Assembly (NCBI GenBank): GCA_963971405.1
Contig: OZ020489.1
Location: forward strand, 31,336,290-31,400,289
Direction of reading: 5' to 3'
Length of the DNA stretch: 64,000 bases
Origin: Psococerastis gibbosa
Taxonomy: Eukaryota; Arthropoda; Insecta; Psocodea; Psocidae
Shown here: positions 44,288 through 54,397 of the stretch, piece after piece
How the letters are laid out: every line of letters starts with the position of its first letter
How positions within the stretch are numbered: the first letter of the stretch is position 1
Translations under genes and position numbers: made by a program
Notes under the pieces: generated by a model
Told to the model about the DNA's origin: nothing
The model's database searches: none
Seen by the model: only the letters and a program-made list of their open reading frames with translations

Positions 44288-44474
44288 GACTTCGATGGCC
44301 TGGTGGTAGCGTGCTTGTACATGTGCGAGTCTCTACACGCCATCCGATCGGAAACGTGTCGTAACTCGACACAAGTACCTATTAGGTAACTTAGTGAGGC
44401 GACTGAAGAGGTCAATCGGATTCATTCATTGAATTATTTATATGGGATTAACCTTTTTTTAAAAAGGAAAAAGG
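44288..44474 (+). mobile_element. SINE-2 copy f (full length)
   Basis: GACTTCGATGGCCTGGTGGT, AGCGTGCTTGTACATGTGCG, GATCGGAAACGTGTCGTAAC, TAACTTAGTGAGGCGACTGA, GTCAATCGGATTCATTCATT and a T-run/A-rich end. Confidence 0.82.
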
Positions 44475-45299
44475 ACATGTGGCCCACAGTACTTATCATT
44501 ATAGATATAAAGGTTTTCCCTAATTTTTGCATAATTAAAAAATGCAATTACCGTATCTAGGTTCTAGACATTCCTCGTTTTTTCGAAACCAAAAATGTAC
44601 AATACGTGCCAATTGGAAATTTATTTTATGGGTCGTCTAAAAAAATTAGGATAAATTTCCCTACATTCACGCGTATCCATCATACGAAATGCCATCAGTT
44701 TCTATATAAAATACATAGCGACTTGTGGAGGGAATCTAAATTGCGATTGAGAGTATAAAAACACAATAATTACGGTATTTCAGGAGAAAAATCTCCAAAG
44801 AGAAATACTTCCTTTCACCAACATTAAAGTTGTTACCTTCACAACAAAATAAAATGAAAGGACAGAAATGCATTCGTCCATTTCAAAAAAATCATTATTT
44901 AAAAATGTAACTCGTAATAAAACCAATATAGTCTAACACCTGTCTACGTCTGTATTTAACAAATGACTACAACAAAACTCCATGACGATCAAGTCTAAAG
45001 CATAATAAATTGAGACATGATTTTTTTTTATTTAACCAGTAACCCTTTGTACCCAGCCAAGGCGAGGCTCATATAAGAACTTACACCCTAACCTTTTGGA
45101 TCAAATTATGTAATTATTTTCACAGGAAACTTAATATTTTGTGATATGGGTGCCGAGTAAAACCGATTACACGGTGTCAGGGTGGATATTCATGATTTTA
45201 ATTTCCAAGAGACCGCCTCTATAGCGGGCAACCCCAATATACGCCCTGATTCCTACTATAGCATTTCAAGCATGGCTTTTTTTATTTTTTTATTTTTTA
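44475..45299. other. No recognisable feature
   Basis: AT-rich; a weak inverted pair ATTACCGTA / TACGGTAT lies at about 44548 and 44773 but was not delimited. Confidence 0.35.
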
Positions 45300-45757
45300 A
45301 CATGGCTGCCGTTTCATTATTTTCATATTCCCGGAATCACTGCTTGAAAAGTCCCGGAATTCCCAGAAAATTCGAAAGTTTGCTGCCTAAAGGTACTACC
45401 AACAAACCGGTATAAAATTTCGGCTCCACTAACATCATAACCAAGAAGTTTTTTTTAAATTTAGAGTTTTTTTTTTAGTTTAAACCTGTATTAAAAATAT
45501 GTTTCGGCTATTTGGAGTAATTGTACGTTTTTTGCTGTATCAAGTATTCAGAAATTACTGCATTTTGTCTTAAAAACACGTTTGTAGGTTAGGTTTAAGC
45601 CATTTTTTTTTTTTTTTTAAATTTGCCGTGCTAGCTCGATTTAGGGCAATTTTTCATATTGCGGCAAAGTCCCGGAAATTGATAGGACCGGAAAAATTCC
45701 GTAATTTTAAAAAATTCCCGGAATTCCGGGACTATTCCCGGACAACGGCAGCCCTAA
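45300..45757. mobile_element. Putative MITE with GGCTGCCGTT ends
   Basis: ATGGCTGCCGTTTCATT at the left and GACAACGGCAGCCCTAA at the right are inverted; both arms carry TCCCGGAAT/ATTCCGGGA-type words (AAGTCCCGGAATTCCCAG against GAATTCCGGGACTATTC). The centre holds an 18-base T run. Confidence 0.5.
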
Positions 45758-46082
45758 TCTAATCAAATCTAAAATAGCCACGCTATTTTAGATTACCACC
45801 AACTTTCAAAAATAAGACCTTCGTTAAATGGAAAATGGCAAGCAATTTCAAAGCCGTAAAATTGTGTTTATACTGGATGTTGATATGACCAAGATGTTAA
45901 CATTTACCGAAGGAAAGTATTTTGGAAGTTGGGGAGAGCCATCCTTAGGGAGGCTAATTAAGGATGCCAGTTTTATCCAAGTATCAGACAGATCAGGGGG
46001 GATGGTTTATGAATTTATGTAAGCATGTTTGCGAAAATTTCGAGCGACGTCTAGGAGAAAAATTGTTGAAAAAAAAACTGGA
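45758..46082. other. Spacer with a 64-codon orphan frame
   Basis: 45828-46022 (+) is open (VFILDVDMTKMLTF in the middle) and its stop overlaps a GTAAGC word, but no acceptor, domain or relative is visible. Confidence 0.25.
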
Positions 46083-46199
46083 ATAAATAAATAAGGACTT
46101 TTTTGTTCTATTACTAAGCCAACCTAGCGGAGTTCCTCTCTCTTACACTCAACTACGAAGGCCTGGGACCGCCTGCACTACATGCCCTCTGAAGCATAG
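46083..46199 (-). mobile_element. SINE-1 fragment (3' half)
   Basis: AATAAATAAGGACTTTTTTG, CCAACCTAGCGGAGTTCCTC, CTTACACTCAACTACGAAGG and ACATGCCCTCTGAAGCAT; the tRNA-like head is absent. Confidence 0.82.
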
Positions 46200-47470
46200 T
46201 GGGGTTCGCGCATTTTTTCAAACGCAGATCCAATTACTTAGTAAATACTTATTGGCATGACCACAAACAGCAGGGCTACTTGTTTTAATAGTGTCGAAAT
46301 AGTGATATTTTTAATTTTTGAAAAAAACTTGATCTTAACAGAGACTTATTAGTAAAAACTGCGAACAAGGGAGGCTCGGGGGTTTCTAAAAAAGTAAAAA
46401 TGTTTGAATAAACATATTTTTAATTATTATGTTCAATAATTATTATAAAAATAATAATAAAAAGATAAGCGTCTCTTACATTTTAAGCATCAGTAGTCGG
46501 ATCGGGCAAAAAAAAAAAAAAAAAAAAAGATATATATAAAGTTGCTTGCCGGATCTATGGGAATAATTTCAGATACGGTACCACAAGTTAGGAGAAATAG
46601 TTAGAAATATGACAACGAAAGAATGAATTAGACGCCTTTGGCAAATAGAAAAAAATCTTGTAGGCTGTTAAACAAAAAGATTCCCAGATTACTACCGAAA
46701 ATAACTAGGTCATAATACAATAATACAATAATATACTAAAGATATAATTATTCCTTTATCGACATCTTTTCCTTTTCGTATAGTACTTCTGAAATAATAT
46801 TCCGAGAAAACAAGCTTAACGCCAAAAAGGCACCGACTTGCTACCTATATCATTGGACCTTTTTTAACGTTAGCGACACTTTAATGATAGCGTGATAAAT
46901 CGATTTTAAAGCAAAAGGGATGGAGTAAAGGTCGCTGTTATTTGGAGCTGTCTTTTGGATTCAGTCACTGGAAACCAACAATAGTTAGACAATGCATAGG
47001 AATTCAACCAAGTCTCATGTCAATAGTCAGAAATATAGAAACTGTTTGAATTTGTATGAGAATCTGGTATGGCGCCTCTCTACAGAAATATATACTATAG
47101 TGTAGGCCACCAGCCCTATTATGGGGATTTGGGACTAACGTAACTTTAAACAGATGAGTGCAAAATGCGCGGGAAGTTCAAATTGATAAATTAATCCTCG
47201 GCTATATTTTTGGTGAATTTGCAATTCTTCCTCCCATAGATGTTCCAAAAGTTCCAAAATCTATCTGTACATTTTAATGTTTACTAGTATTTCCTTCAAT
47301 TATAATTAATTATTGTAGCAATAAATTCGTTATTCATTCATTTTCTTGTATTCCAATAATTTATTAATTTGAATTTCCCGCGCATATTTTAACACCGTCA
47401 CGTGACACCTTACCAATGCGGTATTAAAAAATTAACTCAGGTATTATTTAAACCCCGGTGTTAAGTGTAA
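46200..47470. other. AT-rich spacer with an A20 run
   Basis: Contains an A run at about 46509-46528 followed by GATATATATAAAG. No supported frame. Confidence 0.4.
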
Positions 47471-47672
47471 AGTAGTGGCATACAGACTCCAACTTTCACC
47501 CGAAAGGCTGTTGGTTCGAGTCCCACACTTGCTACATTATCTGGCCATGCTTCGGAGGGCATGTAAAGCAGGTGGTCCCGAGTCTTCCTAGTTGAGTGTA
47601 AGAGAGGGCTTTATAGCCCTAACTCCGCTAGGTTGGCTTAGTAAATCAACAAAAAAGTCAATATTTATTTAT
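47471..47672 (+). mobile_element. SINE-1, full-length copy
   Basis: AGTAGTGGCATACAGACTCC, ACTTTCACCCGAAAGGCTG, B box GGTTCGAGTCCC, GCCATGCTTCGGAGGGCATG, TAGTTGAGTGTAAGAGAGGG, CTAACTCCGCTAGGTTGGCT and TCAATATTTATTTATG. One of the best-preserved copies, 0.7 kb inside the intron from the Zic donor. Confidence 0.93.
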
Positions 47673-48186
47673 GTTAACCCCAAATCACCATAATTCAAAT
47701 GGTGTGTATTTAAACAATTGAATGATCTTCGGGCATATTTTTGGTGGCATTCTTAATTTTTTCTGCCTTAGATTTAGACAACAAATTCATAAATCATAAT
47801 TATGAATATATTAATTCAAAATTAAAACTTGTTTATTTCTAGGGCGATATATTTGCTATTTATATTTGCGTCGTGTCAGTTCAGTTCTTCGATATTGCCA
47901 ACATCACAATTTAAACATTTCTGCAATTTACTGTTCATTATTATTTTAAACAATTGAATTAATACCATCATGTGACATTGTATTACATTAACCCCGGTAT
48001 TAAGATCGCCATGATCGGGCTGCAGAACATGTCACATGGACCAGAGCAAATCATTCCGTCGGTAAACACGACTGTCTTCGTAACGTGGTCGGGTTATACG
48101 TCTTTATAGGTACTGTGTTTTTTTTTCCAAGCGCTTTCGTCCTGCAATATCTGTTGCTATGGCGGTGGCACTATTAATCCCTTCTA
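47673..48186. other. Spacer with a fragment of the CCTGCAG-type element
   Basis: AACCCCGGTATTAAG.TCGCC..GATCGGGCTGCAG at 47990-48028 matches the terminal repeat of the 166-bp element at 55118-55283. The partner end may lie near 47455 (ACCCCGGTGTTAAG) but is too diverged to call. Confidence 0.4.
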
Positions 48187-48345
48187 CACAACAGCGGATC
48201 CAGCGAAAAATTTAGGGGTTTAAACAGTAATTTGTTTGTTGAAAAGTTGAGTTTCATTCAATTTTTTTTTATAATTATCTTATGAATTTACTTTACTGAC
48301 CCCCCCCCCCCCCCCCCCCGCCCCCCGTGGATCCGCCATTGCTTC
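48187..48345. mobile_element. Family E2 MITE next to the Zic exon
   Basis: CAGCGGATCCAGCGAAAAAT at the left; 20-base C run and GTGGATCCGCCATTG at the right. Reading through the Zic donor into this C run produces the poly-Gly tail of the extended frame. It lies about 50 bp from the donor. Confidence 0.6.
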
Positions 48346-48390
48346 TACAGTTAACTAGGCTATACAAGGCACTATTTGACAAAGAGAGAC

Positions 48391-48396
48391 ACTTAC
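48391..48396 (-). other. Splice donor (GTAAGT) of the conserved Zic intron
   Basis: Minus strand reads CATACG-G|GTAAGT, a full consensus donor that splits the Gly codon after THT of finger 3 in phase 1. In animal Zic genes a conserved intron interrupts the finger array just before the EKPF linker of finger 4, which is where this donor falls. Past it the reading frame turns into low-complexity sequence. Confidence 0.88.
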
Positions 48397-49099
48397 CCGT
48401 ATGCGTTCGTTTGTGTATTTTGAGATTTTCACTCCTCGCAAACACTTTTCCGCAGCTAGGAAATGGACAGGGGAACGGCTTTTCCCCTGTGTGGACCCGA
48501 ATATGGTTCACAAGTTTGTACTTGGCTTTGAACGGACGGCCATTACGCGCACACGATTGCCAGTAGCACGCGTGCACCGTACACTCTGGCCCCCCGACAT
48601 GCTCCACCGTCAAATGCGTTACCATGTCTTGCAAAGACGTGTAATGTTTCGCGCAAATTTTCTTCGGGGACGGCTGCTCCTGGTCGATCCACATGCAAGT
48701 CAAATCTTGCTTTACGGGACGCATAAATCGTAGGAAAGCACCACCGTGATGACCAGGAGGATGATGCGGGGACATATGATGGTGATGGGACATAAACTGG
48801 TTACCGTAACCGTGGTGCATGGGGTGGTGAAGATGGTGATGATGATTCTGCTCATGAAGAGCCCAAGGGTCGGCTCCCGTCGCGGAGGTCCCAAAATCAT
48901 GGTGGTCTCTTCGCAGTAGAAAATCTCTCGCTGCGTACCCGTGGTGACCCATGGGCATACCCATGTGTTGGTACCCGTTGCTGTAACCTTGGTCCTGCAT
49001 GGTTGGGCTCGTGGCAGACATTGACGACCCGGGCGGGGACATTTTAATACCCATTGTCGCCAGATGGTGATGCGAAGTGTCCATAAAAGCATTCAACAT
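48397..49099 (-). CDS. opa: Zic/odd-paired zinc-finger transcription factor, first coding exon (partial gene)
   Basis: Zic proteins are nuclear DNA-binding factors with five C2H2 fingers; arthropod opa acts in segmentation and gut and neural patterning. The exon gives 234 complete codons plus one base. Visible parts: an opa-like N-terminus (MLNAF, HHLA, GIKMSP, residues 1-22); a ZOC-type motif ARDFLLRRD at 57-65; a His-rich linker at 86-118; finger 1 (C135, C149, H162, H167); finger 2 (C178, C183, H199, H203); finger 3 (C211, C216, H229, H233). W137 and W180 are the tryptophans of the tandem CWCH2 motif shared by Zic, Gli and Glis. An in-frame TGA lies 18 bases before the ATG and a purine sits at -3, supporting the start. 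The frame stays open for 34 more codons past the donor, ending in a Gly run encoded by a repeat; that part is intron. Fingers 4-5 and the C-terminus are missing from the window. Gli/Glis is excluded by ZOC and the finger-1/2 sequence. The opa name (protostome Zic) is inferred. Confidence 0.93.
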
Positions 49100-50660
49100 T
49101 TCTGGTAAACGAGTTCACACATTCACTAAATATTTTTTCTTGGTCCGCATTTTTTTTTGTATCACACACGTAAAACGATTGGTTAGGGCATGAGGAAGGG
49201 GAATTTTTTCGTCCAAACCTAGTCAACAAATGAAAACTATGTTAAAAATATGCAGTCGTGATGCCCAAGCAAATGAGTTTTGCGAAGATGTTCCGACTAA
49301 AATAAACTTAATAGTGTGCAGTTGGAGTAAAACTAAGAAGGCGCTTTGGGGGTCGGAGATGGGTTATCTAATGCTACTTGAGCCAGCCGTACTTACTGCG
49401 TTTGAATAAGTCTCTTATAGTCGAAATATCTCGTAAAATTTTAGGGGAGCACGACCGCCCCTGCGTCGTTAGAGCTCAGTAACTAGTGAACTCACTACTC
49501 AGTACTCAGTGCTATTCAGCCTATTCAGTCAAACGAAGATATTTCATTATTGCACGTTTAGTTTGGTCACCCCTGAATCACCCCAATGCCTGAATTTTTG
49601 CCTTTTATATTTTAATTTGCTACTCAAGTTTTAAAAAAAAAATAGTCTATCGAAGTTGTTAATATCGAACAAGTAATATAATTTTTGTAATAAATTAACA
49701 TGTGAAAATACGTTTCAGTTGCATTTTAGTTTATAATAAAACACAGCGTCAACAACTAAAATAGCTATGTAGAGTATACGCATAAAACTTGTCAGCGTGG
49801 CGTGGCTGTGAATAGTATGCAAACGTTTTTTTATATTTTAAATGGTGACCTAAACTTTTTTTTTATTTATGTAGAGGTTCAAATACATCAAGCAAAATTT
49901 GAGGTGGCTTTATCAAGAAATTATCTTCTCATTTCGATGGAATATACTTATGCTTTGCAAAGGATTTGCATGAATATTTTGTTAGCGATCCGACGGCAGC
50001 GTTCTTTGCCTTACTAGGATTTTTAATTTATTAAAACTTATTATGTACACATACACTTTGCACATGCAAGTTGTAACGTTAATACTATTTTATCATCATA
50101 CACCCAGCAATGTCCCCTCCCCAAATTGATAAAAAAATAACCCTTGGCCGTTATCTACTATTTTATTTTGTATGCTCGCTGAAACGTTATTCTTATGTTT
50201 TTTTTCTGCATTCAGTAGTCTAAACCGGTTTTCTATTTTTATTATATTTATATAAAAGGCACCAGGCCAGCTGGTAGTTATTTAAAACTTTGGGATAGGA
50301 AAATGGGGTTAGTACAGGTTCGAACCGTTCAAGTGCAATTCATACCTTCTGTGTAACCTATTATATAATTTTAATCGGCTGATTGCTGATACTACTGTAT
50401 ATTATATACATATATACTGTTTAACTACTACTTCATTAATATTACTATACTACTTAATTAATATTACTGGATGCTACAATTAACCTAAAGCATTTTGTTC
50501 AATTTCATTTTTTTTTTCATTTAAATTAGAAAATGTTTAAAAATTTTAGCTTCGAAAGTTGTCTAACTATCTTGCTTGGATAGATACACTCAACAGATCG
50601 CTATGAATTAATATTCACAAGTATTTTCGACTTCGACTTCAGCACTTATGCAGTCAATTG
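49100..50660. other. Upstream flank / 5'UTR region of the Zic gene
   Basis: No coding sequence. GACCGCCCCTGCG at about 49450 (350 bp upstream of the ATG) is a GC-rich Zic/Gli-like word. TTTGGTCACCCCTGAATCAC at 49563 resembles a hAT terminus. No clear TATA-plus-initiator promoter was identified; TSS unknown. Confidence 0.4.
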
Positions 50661-50999
50661 CAGTGGCCGTCAACCAGTTTGCACAACGGAGACATTCTGA
50701 CTTCAGAGTTCACAGAGACCTATGAAGCTTGAGGAGCCAAACGTACAATAATGCTTACACTATGTACATAGATAGGAGAAATCTAATTTTTTATAGCTGT
50801 TTTTAATGCTTTTACACACAGTTAGACGACAGTTACTACTACTTTTGTTCTTAAGTTCCATTATCGTAATTTAGATTAATTAGATTTCGATTTTTTCTAG
50901 TATAGTTTCAATTTTAATTCTACCGTGGCGTTCTGGTAGAGCTAGACCCAAAGCTGCTTGGAGCCATAGTTGGCTCCGGAGCCAGGTTGACGACCACTG
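50661..50999. mobile_element. hAT-like MITE (339 bp)
   Basis: CAGTGGCCGTCAACC at the left and GGTTGACGACCACTG at the right (14 of 15 positions inverted). Candidate 8-bp flanks GTCAATTG and CACTAATG agree only partly. No transposase. Second inverted words near the right end (TTGGAGCCATAGTTGGCTCC) form a hairpin. Confidence 0.72.
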
Positions 51000-51349
51000 C
51001 ACTAATGTAACACTGATACAGTATCAGATATATTAGGTTGCATAGTATGTATCAAACCAAGTTTGATCTTGTATAAACGCTTGTAGCTTCTAGAACTCTG
51101 CCGCGTAGGATCAAGGGCTAAATGTTTCTTCATCAGGTATTTTATTTATTTAAAAAATATGAGCCATAAATTTACCGGCAGTATTCCCAATCATATTTTC
51201 AGCATGTATCAGAACGACTCACGAAAATTTCCAGCAGCTATATAGAGCCTATAGCTAATCAACGCCACTCAGGCATAAAATAGACATTAAATATGATTTC
51301 GGGGGGGACGCAAAACCAATCAGACACAAACTAGTACCATTGCTTAGCA
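51000..51349. other. AT-rich spacer
   Basis: Nothing recognised. Confidence 0.4.
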
Positions 51350-51620
51350 GTAGTCGTGGGGGTCACGGGGACCCCAACAGAGACTCAAGTGAGACATCCC
51401 GGGCCACTACGTTATCTCTGCGGGACTCCAGCGAGCGGGACACGTACCGGAGCACAGTATGAGACGTTCATAACACGCGGGATACCACAGCGGGACTGTT
51501 GTGTTCCCTCTGCAAGACGCCAGTCGTTGCTCAACTGAAGCCCCGCCCCATGCGCCTCGCACGCCCAACAAAAACCAACCACCAAAAGCGCAACATGTGC
51601 ATCGTCTCCAGCTTAGTCTG
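51350..51620 (-). promoter_or_regulatory. CpG-rich island upstream of Zic; candidate promoter or 5' exon (speculative)
   Basis: Abruptly GC/CpG-rich in an AT-rich setting, 2.25-2.5 kb upstream of the start codon. Minus strand carries GCATGGGGCGGGGCTTC (GC box, Sp1/KLF-like) and several GTCCCGC words. No match to the repeats here, and overlapping open frames on both strands are expected from composition. It could be the distal promoter with a noncoding first exon, or unrelated. Confidence 0.3.
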
Positions 51621-52680
51621 ATCCCACGACCATCCCTCTCCATAAAAGACTAATGTGTTCCATTCCTTCTTCTAAAATATTACCATCTTGTTAGAATTGC
51701 CCCTTAGGGAAATTATTTTTAGACTGTTTCAAGTTCCACTTGTGGGAAAAATGTTGAAAACTTTCCGGGGAGTTTTGTCTACAGGTGCTATTTTGTTACT
51801 GTTGTGTTATCAAAAGTTTTTGACTTTTTAGGTGTTACACTACTTGTTTTGCAATACGCTAAACATTTGGTGCATAGTGTTTGTGTTTCAATTAATTATG
51901 CCAATGTTAATAAAATATTATTTAATTAACAGGATGTACCAACTGCCATGATGTGACACAAACAGTGACAATGTGATACCGCCAGGATTTTATATTTTAT
52001 GCAATTTTTTAATTTTACCTATTGCCTATTAAATAATTTTAAGTGAAATTCAAATTTTTTAGGCCAAATTCTTATATTTATTGTAGAATTTTAATCATTT
52101 AAAGAAACTACATATTGTGAAAATTACAGTGTCGCTTTTGGGCGTCCAATACGGAAATCTATCCAAAACAGTTAAATTAACTAAAAACGTGTATAATTAC
52201 ATTCACTTGCCCCCCCCCCCCCTCAGACCTCACCAGTGGCGTCATTTCAATTTCTTCTTGGGGGTTCCTGAACAGGGGTATACATAAGACTTGATTGATA
52301 TTTCACGGTACTTCAAGTAAAAGAGCTCCCCACTTTTTAAATTCTTTTATACCAACTGAACATACAGTATCTTGCATTAACTCCCCCAAAATTTAGCCCA
52401 CTGCAAAAAGCTGCCCCTTAGTATGCCCTGTTGCTTGTCACTAAAAATCCTTATCAGTTTACTTAGATATATTTACGAACTTTTGTATAATCATATTCCT
52501 GCAGGCAATTTCCATTAGGACTAAATTAAATAAGGCCAATATGTCATTGTTAGTGACAATACGGTAGGAAGACAAAATTGCAAACAAAACTTCCCAACTG
52601 TGGCAAATACTTGAGTTTGATATGAACAGTAGGTGGGGAAACGTGCATAAAGGAGAGAGGCATCAGCGCTTATACGAAGA
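51621..52680. other. Spacer with MITE-like termini
   Basis: AT-rich. CCAGTGGCGTCATTTCAAT at 52232 after a C run, and AATTTAGCCCACTGC at 52391, look like ends of a hAT-like MITE but mirror poorly. Confidence 0.35.
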
Positions 52681-52842
52681 GTGGAAGAGGCGATGGTATC
52701 TGAACGCCGAGCACGTGGGCGCCCAAAGCTCACCCTGGAGAGGAAAATTGTAAGCGACCTGCAAGAAACCGGGCTCACATGGGAGGACGCGCAAGACAGA
52801 AACGTCTGGAAACGCCGCAGCTCTGCCACCGACCCTCCATGA
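52681..52842 (+). pseudogene. Non-LTR retrotransposon C-terminal relic 5
   Basis: A 53-codon open stretch, RRARGRPKLTLERKIVSDLQ then LTWEDAQDRNVWKRRSSATD and PP-stop, matches the extreme C-terminus of RTE/insect-type ORF2 (GRPxxxWxDxIxxDLxxxGxxxEDAxDRxxWRxxxxxADP). Unlike the other relics it is undisrupted over this length and ends at a natural-looking stop, followed by GTAACTAAAGTAAGTAAGTC. Confidence 0.82.
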
Positions 52843-52949
52843 GGAAATGGCGCGGAAAAAGTAACTAAAGTAAGTAAGTCTTAACTTAGCAATGGCTAAG
52901 CCAAAGCCAAAAAACCGGGTACCTTGACATCAACAAAATATACACTGGA

Positions 52950-53325
52950 AAACAAGACAATAAGAAGAATCTATGGACCCCTCTACTAAAACGGAGAGTG
53001 GCGTACAAGAAACATCGCCTGAATATACAAAAACCCATGGCGAAGATACAGTCCATTTTATGAAAGCTTAATGTCTATAAGATGGCTGGGACACATCGTA
53101 AGAATGTCAGAACACCGCATGCAATGCATACAGTAATCATGGCGGAAAGACGACTGCAGGAACTTCCACGGAACAGCTCGACGGGCGACTTAGAAACCGA
53201 CTTCTGCGAGTTGGGAATCTGTACATGGAGGAGCGTTGAAAACCGAAATAACTGAAGGAGTTTTTTCGACTTGTTGGACAGGCCATAGCCCAACAACGGC
53301 TGGAGAGCCTGAAGAAGTTGGGCTA
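52950..53325 (+). pseudogene. Non-LTR retrotransposon C-terminal relic 6
   Basis: Successive frames give RRIYGP, GEWRTRN, SIRWLGHIVRMSEHRM, LETDFCELGICTWRSVENRN and later AQQRLESLKKLG. Same post-RT family as the relic at 29440-29690 but with the WLGH..MSEHR segment retained. Several frameshifts and stops. Confidence 0.8.
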
Positions 53326-53479
53326 AAAAGCAGGCCTACATAAAAGAACCAAAATTACAATTTGCCCACTAGGAACATAAGAAGAGTGAAAACTCATGTG
53401 AAAAATATTAACAGGAAGGTAGTTCCGAAATCCGTCATTATACAGTAATTAGAGAAACTGGAATTTTCGTAGCCCCCAG
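53326..53479. other. Spacer
   Basis: Nothing recognised. Confidence 0.4.
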
Positions 53480-53730
53480 GGAAGGACGCCTATGCAACAA
53501 AAACTTAACATTTACCAGTACTGGAAACAAGAAGTGGCGGGCTGGAGAAAGTAGCCAATGGGAGAGAAGGGAAGGCGACGGTAGCCAGAAATGACTGTGA
53601 TTGGTCGGATGAGGAGGAGCAAGCCATCATCCATGTTCGTATTGTTCTCCGGCCACTCACTGGAGAATGCTGGAAGGCTCATGCTGGCACTTGACAGTTT
53701 CGCCTACTGGAAAAAAAGCTACTGGAGTGC
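53480..53730. promoter_or_regulatory. GC-richer patch with two opposed CCAAT boxes (speculative promoter)
   Basis: AGTAGCCAATGGGAG at about 53550 and TGTGATTGGTCGGATG at about 53597 are NF-Y-type CCAAT boxes in opposite orientation within 55 bases, embedded in purine-rich, GC-richer sequence without repeat signature. No gene follows on the plus strand within the window. Confidence 0.22.
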
Positions 53731-54165
53731 ACTCAACGATTTATAAGATGGATACTACACTACACTAACGAAGAGGCCTTTTTGTACCTGACTGAAGACA
53801 GAAGTAGTTGTTGATTTAAATTTTAATTAATATTAAAAACTGTGCCAATTATAGGGGGGGGGGGAACGTTTCTGAGCATTTTGATACATGATAAATACCT
53901 TTTTCAGTCTTCCAAACACAGATTGGCCACAATTGTTGAATTTCATCTTTACAAAAAAACTATAGGTGTGGTAGTCCAGAGGAAGAAGTCCAAGAGTTGT
54001 AGCCAATTGGAGTTAATGAAGGTTACGTAATAAGTTATACTAATATATATGTATATCAAAATGTAGAACATTTCTTCTACTTTGTGACATCTCATTTATG
54101 GCTCTTCTACGATTAGTATTTCCTCTGAATTTCACACCTGTAAGGGTTTCCCCGTTGTCTCTTTA
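53731..54165. other. Spacer
   Basis: Includes a G run at 53855-53864; no supported frame. Confidence 0.4.
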
Positions 54166-54397
54166 GGCACGTTTATAGCAGCCAGTTGCGGGAGCGGGTC
54201 TGGCGTAAAATAAACATGAGTATACATGAAGTTCGCTTATTTACATGGAACGTATTCTCTTATTATGATAAGTTTCATACTGTTTGTAAGAAGAAAACAC
54301 TTAGTCCGACGTAAACACGGAATGATAAGTTTATGCTATTTTTATTTTACGCCTGAGGCCTGACCCGCTCCCGCAATTGCCTGCTTTAAACGGGCCC
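54166..54397. mobile_element. 232-bp PIF/Harbinger-like MITE with TTA duplication
   Basis: Left GGCACGTTTATAGCAGCCAG, TTGCGGGAGCGGGTCTGG, CGTAAAATAAA. Right inverse GGGCCCGTTTAAAGCAGGCA, ATTGCGGGAGCGGGTCAGG, CGTAAAATAAA. TTA flanks both sides (54163-54165, 54398-54400). GG..CC ends with a 3-bp TTA duplication fit PIF/Harbinger. Confidence 0.88.

Larger units (their letters stand above)
1..48396 (-). other. opa: Inferred first intron of the Zic/opa gene (incomplete, at least 48 kb)
   Basis: The minus strand downstream of the donor should carry an exon with fingers 4 and 5. I looked for the reverse complement of the near-invariant finger-4/5 stretches (KKHMHVH, SDKPY, PSSLRKH) and for reading frames with C2H2 spacing and found none down to position 1. 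The whole interval is filled with repeats and AT-rich DNA. The inference is that the acceptor lies beyond the window edge. A short, diverged exon missed by eye remains possible. Confidence 0.6.

Noticed and set aside
45828-46022. 64-codon plus-strand frame ending at a GTAAGC word
   Set aside because: Looks slightly exon-like at its 3' end but lacks an acceptor, a domain and neighbours.
48401-48733. 110-codon plus-strand frame over the Zic exon
   Set aside because: Antisense shadow of strongly conserved zinc-finger coding sequence. The minus frame carries the domains.
48712-49092. 126-codon alternative minus-strand frame
   Set aside because: Out-of-frame shadow of the Zic N-terminus, with Thr/His runs arising from CAC/CAT codons.
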